Assembly (NCBI GenBank): GCA_937902805.1
Contig: CALEMB010000194.1
Coordinates: 1-12,079 of the forward strand
DNA from: an uncultured Bacteroidales bacterium
GTDB lineage: Bacteria > Bacteroidota > Bacteroidia > Bacteroidales > F082
DNA: 12,079 nt
Direction: 5' to 3'
Part shown: piece after piece, positions 7,379 through 12,079 of the stretch
How positions within the stretch are numbered: the stretch's first letter is position 1
Layout: every line of letters starts with the position of its first letter
Notes under the pieces: model-generated
Databases searched by the model: none
Told to the model about the DNA's origin: nothing
The model's input: the letters and a program-made list of their open reading frames with translations, nothing else
Translations under genes and position numbers: made by a program

Positions 7379-9433
7379 ATGAGTATGCTAGAGAAAATTT
7401 TCAATAAGATAAGGCATAACTATTACGAAATCGCCAAGGTGATTGCCTTTTTGGTGGCCATCGCGCTGGTGAGCTGGCTCATGCCTCGCACGGGCAAGTT
7501 CAAATATGAGTACCAACTCTCGAAGCCTTGGCAGCACGAGACCCTTTATGCACCGTTCGATTTCCCAATATATAAGGACTTCGAGACACTGACCGCTGAA
7601 ACTGCTGCGGCCTCGGCCAAGGTGAAGCCGATTTTCAGGTTCAACGACGACCAGATGGCGGCAGCCCGAAACGCCTTGTTTAATGCCTTTGAGACCCGCT
7701 ACAATGATGTCCCCGACAAGGAAGATGCCCTCAATGCATTGTTCAACGTGTATGATTCCATCGAGAACCATGGCATTGTGGCCTACGACAACGCCACAAG
7801 CAATCTGGCACCAGAAGACGAGGTGAACGTCGTCCGCAACAAGGTGATGCGCACCACCCGCTATGGCGACTTCTATACCATGAACGAAGCCACCGAGGCC
7901 GTGTCGACGATGTTGGGGCACTTGGATGAGCATTTCGACAAAAAAATGCTGTCGGAGTTGCTGAATGGCGCATTGCGACAGAATGTGTTCTACGATGCCG
8001 ACCTTACCAACCAAGAGGTCGACAAGGCGGTATCGGCAGTGTCGCTGACCTACGGCATGGTGCAGAAGGACGAAATCATCGTCTCGGAAGGCGAAATCAT
8101 TGATGCGCACACTTTCGATGTCCTCAATTCGCTCCAACGGGAATATGCTTCAAAGTCGATGTCGAGCGATGACACGCTTCGTGTCTTGTTGAGCCAGATT
8201 TTCCTCGTGACTTTGGTGTTTGCGCTGATGGGTTTGTATGGCAACAAGTTGCACAAGAAGGTCTTCGCCGAGCTGAGGAACATCGTGCTGCTGCTGACCC
8301 TTATGCTGCTGATTATCATCCCGTCGTATATTTTGGTGAGGGTAGCCCCCAGCCTGATTTACATGATGCCGGTGTGCCTGCTCGCCATCATGGTGGGTTC
8401 GTTCTTCAACTTGCGATTGGCGTTCTCCGTCCAGGTCTTTGCCGTGATGTTGATATCGTTGGTGGTGCCCAATCCGTTTTTGTTCATCTTCATGCAGCTG
8501 GTGGCCACGGTGCTGACGGTGTTCAGCATGTCGAACACGAGGGCGCACCACCGTTTCATCCAGGCGGCGTTGTTCGTGTTTGTGGGCTATTTGCTGGTGT
8601 ATGTCGCTTTCACTTTCCTTTCGACCAGCGAAGTGGATTGGTATGATGTGCTTTTGCTGCTGCTGAATGCTTTGTTTACCTTGTTGGCCCAGCCGCTCAT
8701 CCTGATGTTTGAGCGCATTTTCGGTGTCACCACGTCGTTCTCGCTGATGGAACTGAGCAACACCAACACGCCTTTGTTGCGCCAACTGGCAGCCACGGCA
8801 CCAGGCACCTTCCAGCATTCCATACAGGTGGCCAACCTCTGCGAGGAGGTGCTCTTTGAGATTGGTGGCGATACGCTCTTGGCTCGCACGGGTGCCTTGT
8901 ACCACGACATCGGAAAGATGCAGAACCCGATGTATTTCACCGAGAACCAGCATGGCGCCTATAGCCCGCACAACGACCTTTCGAACTATGAGAGTGCCGA
9001 AATCATCATCTCGCACGTTACCGACGGCATCGAAATGGCGCATAAGGCGCATGTCCCCGAGCGCATCATCGATTTTATCCGCACCCATCACGGCACGCGC
9101 CGTACCGATTATTTCTATATCAACGAGCAGAAGGCGCATCCCGACGAGGAAATCGACCCGACGCCCTTCACCTATCACGGTCCGGCACCGTTCTCACGCG
9201 AGACCGCCGTCTTGATGATGGCCGACAGCATCGAGGCCGCTTCGCACAGCATCAAGGACCCTGACGAGAAGAAGATTAGCGACATGGTGGATGGCATCAT
9301 CAACAAGCAGATGGAGGCGGGGCAGTTCCTCAATACCGACCTCACCCTTCGCGACATTGAGACCTGCCGCAAGGTCTTGAAGAAGAAGTTGATGAGCATT
9401 TACCATGTTAGGATTGCTTATCCCGAGAAGTGA
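7379..9433 (+). CDS. pgpH: 7TM-HD phosphohydrolase, PgpH-type (predicted c-di-AMP phosphodiesterase)
   Basis: Inner-membrane protein predicted to break down cyclic di-AMP, the second messenger that controls potassium, turgor and wall homeostasis. From the ATG at 7379 it has 684 residues, close to the Listeria protein of about 719. Order of parts: a transmembrane helix at about 17-36, an extracytoplasmic 7TMR-HDED domain to about 260, seven helices at about 267-450, then a cytoplasmic HD domain. Metal-binding motifs are present: H480 (QHSIQVANL), H509-D510 (LYHDIGK), the later histidines in IISHVTDG and RTHHGT, and the downstream D in MMADSIEAAS. FTENQHGAYSPHNDLS is typical of the family. In-frame TTG (7373) and ATG (7385) are alternative starts. 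Its stop is two bases before the first palindromic hairpin. The c-di-AMP role is from family knowledge and was not shown here. Confidence 0.9.
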   Translation: MSMLEKIFNKIRHNYYEIAKVIAFLVAIALVSWLMPRTGKFKYEYQLSKPWQHETLYAPFDFPIYKDFETLTAETAAASAKVKPIFRFNDDQMAAARNALFNAFETRYNDVPDKEDALNALFNVYDSIENHGIVAYDNATSNLAPEDEVNVVRNKVMRTTRYGDFYTMNEATEAVSTMLGHLDEHFDKKMLSELLNGALRQNVFYDADLTNQEVDKAVSAVSLTYGMVQKDEIIVSEGEIIDAHTFDVLNSLQREYASKSMSSDDTLRVLLSQIFLVTLVFALMGLYGNKLHKKVFAELRNIVLLLTLMLLIIIPSYILVRVAPSLIYMMPVCLLAIMVGSFFNLRLAFSVQVFAVMLISLVVPNPFLFIFMQLVATVLTVFSMSNTRAHHRFIQAALFVFVGYLLVYVAFTFLSTSEVDWYDVLLLLLNALFTLLAQPLILMFERIFGVTTSFSLMELSNTNTPLLRQLAATAPGTFQHSIQVANLCEEVLFEIGGDTLLARTGALYHDIGKMQNPMYFTENQHGAYSPHNDLSNYESAEIIISHVTDGIEMAHKAHVPERIIDFIRTHHGTRRTDYFYINEQKAHPDEEIDPTPFTYHGPAPFSRETAVLMMADSIEAASHSIKDPDEKKISDMVDGIINKQMEAGQFLNTDLTLRDIETCRKVLKKKLMSIYHVRIAYPEK

Positions 9434-9435
9434 TG

Positions 9436-9454
9436 AGATTCCCTGCGGGAGTGG
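9436..9454 (+). repeat. solitary REP-like hairpin 1
   Basis: AGATTCCCTGCGGGAGTGG matches the terminal repeat of the 128-bp elements with one change, and folds as ATTCCC-TGC-GGGAGT with one G-T wobble. It starts two bases after the stop of the 7TM-HD gene and has no partner of its own. It is one of the two parents of the chimeric hairpin at 9684. Confidence 0.8.
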
Positions 9455-9490
9455 AGAAGAATGTTTGTGGTATAATACTGAGACGTTAGG

Positions 9491-9618
9491 AGATTCCCTG
9501 CGGGAATGGCAAGGCGGATGTATGTAATAAAGCGGCGGCAACAGACGTTTACTATTTGTAGAGCTTTTATGCCGCCGTAATATAACTTAAACGCTAACTC
9601 CATTCCCGAAGGGAATCT
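9491..9618 (+). repeat. 128-bp palindromic element A
   Basis: The left end AGATTCCCTGCGGGAATGG and the right end CCATTCCCGAAGGGAATCT are inverted repeats with one mismatch in 19. Each end is itself a hairpin (9493-9507 and 9602-9616). Inside, GCGGCGGCA and TGCCGCCG form a second inverted pair around a core with CGTTTACT. No long reading frame of its own and no flanking target duplication are seen. It resembles REP/BIME or MITE-like non-coding mobile palindromes. Confidence 0.85.
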
Positions 9619-9681
9619 AATTACTACGACCTGCTCACCGAAAACAAGGACTGGTCGGGGTTTGAGATTGAGGTGAAGTGA
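9619..9681 (+). pseudogene. 3' gene fragment, copy 1
   Basis: Directly after element A a frame reads N, then YYDLLTENKDWSGFEIEVK, and stops at TGA 9679-9681. The ending looks like a genuine protein C-terminus, but I do not recognise the family. Upstream the frame runs only into the element, where it meets a stop at 9595-9597. The fragment is therefore cut off from any start, and two bases after its stop the next hairpin begins. It was probably left when an element or deletion removed the gene body. Confidence 0.45.
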
Positions 9682-9683
9682 CG

Positions 9684-9702
9684 AGATTCCCTTCGGGAGT
9701 GG
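9684..9702 (+). repeat. chimeric REP-like hairpin at the duplication junction
   Basis: AGATTCCCTTCGGGAGTGG. The left part (through TTCGGGA) matches the left end of element C at 9930, while the right part (GTGGA, then AGAATG) matches hairpin 1 at 9436 minus two bases. It is the product expected from recombination or slippage between those two hairpins. Confidence 0.75.
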
Positions 9703-9736
9703 AAGAATGTTTGTGGTATAATACTGAGACGTTAGG

Positions 9737-9864
9737 AGATTCCCTGCGGGAATGGCAAGGCGGATGTATGTAATAAAGCGGCGGCAACAGACGTTTACTA
9801 TTTGTAGAGCTTTTATGCCGCCGTAATATAACTTAAACGCTAACTCCATTCCCGAAGGGAATCT
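9737..9864 (+). repeat. 128-bp palindromic element B
   Basis: Identical to element A in all 128 positions because it lies in the second copy of the tandem duplication. Terminal hairpins are at 9739-9753 and 9848-9862. Same orientation as A and D. Confidence 0.85.
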
Positions 9865-9927
9865 AATTACTACGACCTGCTCACCGAAAACAAGGACTGG
9901 TCGGGGTTTGAGATTGAGGTGAAGTGA
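9865..9927 (+). pseudogene. 3' gene fragment, copy 2
   Basis: Exact repeat of the gene tail at 9619-9681, again ending in EIEVK and a TGA (9925-9927), with element C starting two bases later. This is probably the ancestral junction between the tail and element C, since C continues from here while the first copy runs into the chimeric hairpin. Confidence 0.45.
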
Positions 9928-9929
9928 CG

Positions 9930-10057
9930 AGATTCCCTTCGGGAATGGAAAGTTGATTTTATGAATACCGCGGCGGCAAATAACGCCTACCAGCAGTAAA
10001 CGACCCAAGCCGCCGCTGGAAACTGAAAAAGGAAAACTCCATTCCCTCAGGGAATCT
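9930..10057 (-). repeat. 128-bp palindromic element C (inverted, diverged)
   Basis: Ends AGATTCCCTTCGGGAATGG and CCATTCCCTCAGGGAATCT enclose 128 bases, the same length as A, B and D. Its interior looks unrelated until read on the minus strand: GCGGCGGC, six bases, CGTTTACT, then 17 bases sharing T-GTAG spacing, then GCCGCCG, all at the same distances as in A. So C is an older family member in the opposite orientation. Its right end shares one base with the stop codon of the GIY-YIG gene. Confidence 0.85.
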
Positions 10058-10422
10058 CATAAGTCTTTCATCAAGTCGTCCATGACTTGTTTTACCTTCT
10101 CATTCCAAGGTGTTTTATCGTATACAAATCTCTTGTCTGTAACCAGTTCTTTCCATTCGGGATTCTTTTTTTCAATCAGTTCTATTTTTGCTTTACGAGA
10201 AAGTCCTTTTATCCTATTCTCTTCGTCAATTGCTGATTGATAACAAGTGAATTCTTGGAAATAAACACAATACTCACAATTGTACTTGTCGGTGAAAGAA
10301 CCTTTATAATGATGGCTTTTGTGCTCGGCAACTCTACGTATTAAATCGTTTGTACATCCTGTGTACAAAACCGAATGCCCTTTGTTCGTCATTATATATG
10401 TGTAAGCGAATTTCATAGTCAT
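10057..10422 (-). CDS. stand-alone GIY-YIG nuclease-family protein
   Basis: A 121-residue protein of the YhbQ/UPF0213-like GIY-YIG group, predicted to cut DNA. The motif appears as YIM (9-11) and YTG (20-22), with the catalytic arginine in NDLIRR (R29 or R30) and the catalytic glutamate in DEENRIKG (E67 or E68). The C-terminal half with LSRKAKIELIEKKNPEWKEL is typical of these single-domain proteins. No DNA-binding domain is attached. The ATG at 10416 is an equally good start. The gene is notably AT-rich: I count 21 GC of 60 in 10081-10140 against 39 of 60 in 10921-10980 of the neighbouring gene, so it was probably acquired. It is bracketed by elements C and D in opposite orientations, which suggests, but does not show, a role in their movement. 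A repair or unrelated housekeeping role is the alternative. Confidence 0.88.
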   Translation of the reverse strand: MTMKFAYTYIMTNKGHSVLYTGCTNDLIRRVAEHKSHHYKGSFTDKYNCEYCVYFQEFTCYQSAIDEENRIKGLSRKAKIELIEKKNPEWKELVTDKRFVYDKTPWNEKVKQVMDDLMKDL

Positions 10423-10437
10423 GAGGTTTTAATGCGA

Positions 10438-10445
10438 CAAAGGTA
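10438..10445 (-). promoter_or_regulatory. -7 promoter box of the GIY-YIG gene
   Basis: On the minus strand this reads TACCTTTG, an exact TAnnTTTG, 15 bases before the ATG at 10422. The -33 region would fall at about 10465-10470, inside the left hairpin of element D, so the element may supply or shape the upstream half of the promoter. No standard -33 TTG is seen there. Confidence 0.6.
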
Positions 10446-10454
10446 GTAAAAAAG

Positions 10455-10582
10455 AGATTCCCTGCGGGAATGGCAAGGCGGATGTGTGTAAAAAAGCGGC
10501 GGCAACGAGCGTTTACTATTTGTAAAGCCCTTATGCCGCCGCAATATAACTTAGACGCTAGCTCCATTCCCGAAGGGAATCT
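10455..10582 (+). repeat. 128-bp palindromic element D
   Basis: Same length and ends as element A (AGATTCCCTGCGGGAATGG / CCATTCCCGAAGGGAATCT), with about a dozen substitutions inside. Its inner stem is a perfect 9-bp pair, GCGGCGGCA (10496-10504) and TGCCGCCGC (10534-10542). In A the right arm ends TGCCGCCGT, so D pairs better. The element lies two bases from the stop codon of the WbqC gene and about 30 bases upstream of the GIY-YIG start. Confidence 0.85.
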
Positions 10583-10584
10583 AA

Positions 10585-11187
10585 CTAAACCATCCTCAAA
10601 TATTCCATCGCCTCTGGCCCCTCATTAAACACTAAATCCAACACGCTCAAATCGGGCGCGAAAGGATATTTCTCGCTGAAAACCTGATAATAAATAGGGA
10701 AGAGGCTGGCATCGGCTTGTCTCTTCGGGCTGAACGCCTCACGTAGGTCGTTCTCTGCCTCGCGGACATAATCCGTTGTGTGTACAATCTCCTTGTTGAC
10801 CTTCAACATCTTCAACACCGCCTGCAAGGCCGCATCATTCAAGTCGATGAGACGCTCGAAATGCCCTTCAAAGATGGGCCTCAGATAATCGTAGTAATGG
10901 TCGAAATAAGGTGCTACCTTGTAGGCCGACTCCAAGCAGCGGCTGTGGATGTGCTGCCACGGCTCGATGGGGCTGATGGTCATGTCTTTGGTCATGGTGT
11001 GGTTGCCGTTGACCTTCACGACGGGCACGCTAAGGCTTTCCACACCGTTGGCCGTCATCACGCGACAGCGGTTGCGGTAGGTCTGTTTATGGTAGGTCTC
11101 CCATACCTCAATAAAAGGCTCGTCCTCAGAGAGAAAACGAGCCATGTAACTGATGCTTGGGAAGTAGGCTGTAGTGAAGAGTGTCAT
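10585..11187 (-). CDS. WbqC-family protein
   Basis: A 200-residue cytoplasmic protein of the WbqC-like family, common in Bacteroidota and linked in some species to polysaccharide or O-antigen gene clusters; the biochemical activity is not established. Family features seen: the start TLFTTAYFPSISYMARFL, the ETYHKQTYRNRCRVMTANG segment followed by LSVPVVK, then PWQHIHSRCLESAYKVAPYFDHYYD in the middle, and the C-terminal YYQVFSEKYPFAPDLSVLDLVFNEG. Length is normal. It overlaps the upstream thioredoxin-like gene by four bases (ATGA), so it is translated as the second gene of that operon. Its TAG stop lies two bases from element D, which may help end the transcript. Confidence 0.88.
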   Translation of the reverse strand: MTLFTTAYFPSISYMARFLSEDEPFIEVWETYHKQTYRNRCRVMTANGVESLSVPVVKVNGNHTMTKDMTISPIEPWQHIHSRCLESAYKVAPYFDHYYDYLRPIFEGHFERLIDLNDAALQAVLKMLKVNKEIVHTTDYVREAENDLREAFSPKRQADASLFPIYYQVFSEKYPFAPDLSVLDLVFNEGPEAMEYLRMV

Positions 11188-11621
11188 TTGAGCAGATGTT
11201 CCTCTATAACCTCCCTGAAGCTTTCCTCCGGCATGACGCCAACTTGTTTATATGGCATCCCTTCCATCGGGATGAAGAGCACCATGGGGATGCTTTTCAC
11301 CTGGAAGGCAGAGGCAAGTTGTTTCTCTTGATCCACGTTGACCTTGTAAATGAGCAGTTTGCCGTCATATTCCTCTGCAAGTTTCTCCATGATAGGTGCC
11401 ACGCGGCGGCAGGGACCGCACCAGTCGGCGTAGAAGTCGATGATGGCGGGCAACTTGCCTTTATAGACGAAGGTGTTCGGATCTTTCTCGAAATCCCAAA
11501 CTAACTTCTTGAACTCACTGTATGTCAGGTGTTTGACTTTCGACTCTGTTTTGTTCTCTTGCGCAGTGGCGGTGAAGCCAAAGGCAAGGATTGTGATAGC
11601 GATTAAGATGGATTTTTTCAT
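11184..11621 (-). CDS. periplasmic thioredoxin-like protein
   Basis: A 145-residue thiol-disulfide oxidoreductase. Residues 1-20 (MKKSILIAITILAFGFTATA) are a signal peptide with cleavage before QEN, so it acts in the periplasm. The thioredoxin fold follows: FYADWCGPC at 63-71, with active-site C68 and C71 in the classical WCGPC form, KVNVDQ, and the cis-proline motif VKSIPMV with P112. WCGPC in a secreted protein points to a reducing or isomerising role fed by a membrane electron donor such as a DsbD/CcdA-type protein, not seen here. It is the first gene of the operon with the WbqC-like gene, transcribed from a promoter about 75 bases upstream. No substrate can be read from the sequence. Confidence 0.92.
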   Translation of the reverse strand: MKKSILIAITILAFGFTATAQENKTESKVKHLTYSEFKKLVWDFEKDPNTFVYKGKLPAIIDFYADWCGPCRRVAPIMEKLAEEYDGKLLIYKVNVDQEKQLASAFQVKSIPMVLFIPMEGMPYKQVGVMPEESFREVIEEHLLK

Positions 11622-11694
11622 GATAATGGTTGCTATTTTTTGCTTTTCATTTCTGTGTTTGCCATGAAACCTGTTTTTTGTGGTTTTACGGCTG

Positions 11695-11702
11695 CAAAAA
11701 TA
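11695..11702 (-). promoter_or_regulatory. -7 promoter box of the thioredoxin-wbqC operon
   Basis: On the minus strand this is TATTTTTG followed by CAG, an exact TAnnTTTG. It lies 73 bases upstream of the ATG at 11621. TTTG-like sequence occurs upstream but not at ideal spacing. Confidence 0.55.
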
Positions 11703-11756
11703 ATCAAACTATCGGAATTTTGCCGCAAAACATGTTCCAATTTCGCTTTTTTTTTC

Positions 11757-11764
11757 TACTTTTG
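11757..11764 (+). promoter_or_regulatory. plus-strand -7 promoter box
   Basis: TACTTTTG followed by CAG is an exact TAnnTTTG, preceded by a run of nine or more T. It is divergent from the thioredoxin promoter and would transcribe toward the right edge. The first ATG downstream (11790) gives only 26 codons (ending HAFPYL), which I do not consider a gene. Confidence 0.5.
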
Positions 11765-11953
11765 CAGCTTCAAATCAAGGCCAATTTTTATGCTAAACAC
11801 TTGTAAATCAATGGTTATCATTATAATGTGCGGGGGTAAATCTCTGTTCCATGCTTTCCCATACCTTTAGTCCAAGACAGGCCGAAATGGTTTGGCTTGT
11901 TTTTTTGTGCTTGTCATTGCTGGTGGAGCGGCGCAAGGCGACGCAGGTTTTGG

Positions 11954-12079
11954 GAGATCAAGCTTGCCGAGCTCTCGCGCAGCCTCACCTTCCTGGTCGT
12001 GGGCATCTCTGCGGTCATCATTCTTCTGGGCATGGTGAAGAACGGCGGGGTTGCCTTCTTTGGCAACATCGACCTCGTA
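11954..12079 (+). CDS. partial membrane-protein reading frame at the window edge
   Basis: From 11954 one frame reads EIKLAELSRS, then a strongly hydrophobic stretch LTFLVVGISAVIILLGMV, then KNGGVAFFGNIDLV to the last base. Codons end mostly in G or C, as in the real genes nearby. The frame stays open back to a stop at 11837-11839 but has no ATG before the hydrophobic part. A different frame with ATG at 11887 (MVWLVFLCLSLLVERRKA) overlaps and runs open, so a frameshift or a start that I cannot place is possible. A membrane transporter or P-type ATPase is one possibility; I do not recognise it. Confidence 0.35.

Larger units (their letters stand above)
9456..9944 (+). repeat. 246-bp tandem direct duplication, perfect over 243 bp
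   Basis: Bases 9456-9698 and 9702-9944 are identical along their whole length, at a period of 246. Each copy holds a 34-base spacer (AAGAATGTTTGTGG...), one 128-bp palindromic element, a 63-base gene tail with its stop, and the start of the next hairpin. Complete identity indicates a recent event, or an assembly artefact. Confidence 0.95.

Noticed and set aside
8150..9178. Minus-strand 342-codon frame inside the 7TM-HD gene
   Set aside because: It lies antisense to a clear membrane and HD-domain protein; its His/Gln-rich composition is the usual shadow of hydrophobic codons.
9436..9454. Intrinsic terminator of the 7TM-HD gene
   Set aside because: The 6-bp stem is not followed by a T-run, so classical termination is not supported.
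9418..10008. Long minus-strand frame of 196 codons over the repeats
   Set aside because: It is made of translated palindromes and repeats the same block because of the tandem duplication; it overlaps the 7TM-HD gene end and has no family-like features.
9930..10582. Conventional insertion sequence or group I intron homing unit
   Set aside because: No DDE or tyrosine transposase is present, no target duplication was found, and there is no intron structure or split host gene around the GIY-YIG frame.
9434..10584. CRISPR array
   Set aside because: Repeats are long nested palindromes with repeated rather than unique spacers, and no cas gene is present.
11790..11870. 26-codon frame after the plus-strand promoter
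   Set aside because: Very short, with no recognisable features beyond a few hydrophobic residues; likely chance.

Overview
The window looks like a chromosome segment from a member of the Bacteroidota, probably Bacteroidales and Prevotella-like. Several intergenic regions carry the Bacteroidota -7 promoter box (TAnnTTTG), starts lack Shine-Dalgarno sequences, signal peptides end in the typical ...A-Q, and the gene families (WbqC-like protein, 7TM-HD phosphohydrolase, SH3b-NlpC/P60 peptidase, large MscS channel) are common in that phylum. The assignment rests on these signs, not on a database search.

Left part (1-2910): the 3' tail of an unidentified gene, then a closely spaced GNAT acetyltransferase and MATE exporter pair. 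Next come a promoter, a leader hairpin and a 49-codon secreted-protein fragment, then a single-domain cupin and a short frameshifted relic of what was probably a membrane sensor or phosphatase gene. This stretch looks eroded.

Centre (2934-9433): envelope and stress genes. A small membrane protein overlaps by 4 bases with a 947-residue MscS-type mechanosensitive channel. A cytoplasmic SH3b-NlpC/P60 peptidase of the cell-wall recycling type (minus strand) is divergent from a 7TM-HD protein of the PgpH type (predicted c-di-AMP phosphodiesterase). Osmotic protection, turnover of wall peptides and second-messenger control of turgor form a plausible shared theme, but this is inference.

Right-centre (9434-10584): the most unusual region. 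Four copies of one palindromic element, each exactly 128 bp (A, B, C, D), have 19-bp terminal inverted repeats. Each terminal repeat is itself a hairpin (ATTCCC-nnn-GGGAAT), and an inner GCGGCGGC/GCCGCCGC stem encloses a conserved CGTTTACT core. Two solitary hairpins of the same type are also present. A and B lie in a 246-bp tandem duplication that also carries a 19-codon gene tail; the junction hairpin is a chimera of the two parental hairpins. An AT-rich gene for a stand-alone GIY-YIG nuclease is bracketed by C and D in opposite orientations. The elements abut stop codons, four of five junctions having exactly two bases between the stop and the repeat. This is a candidate REP-like mobile palindrome and nuclease system; the functional link between nuclease and repeats is a hypothesis.

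Right part (10585-12079): a minus-strand two-gene operon of a periplasmic thioredoxin-like protein and a WbqC-family protein (4-base overlap), a divergent intergenic region with a promoter on each strand, and a partial membrane-protein reading frame running off the window edge.
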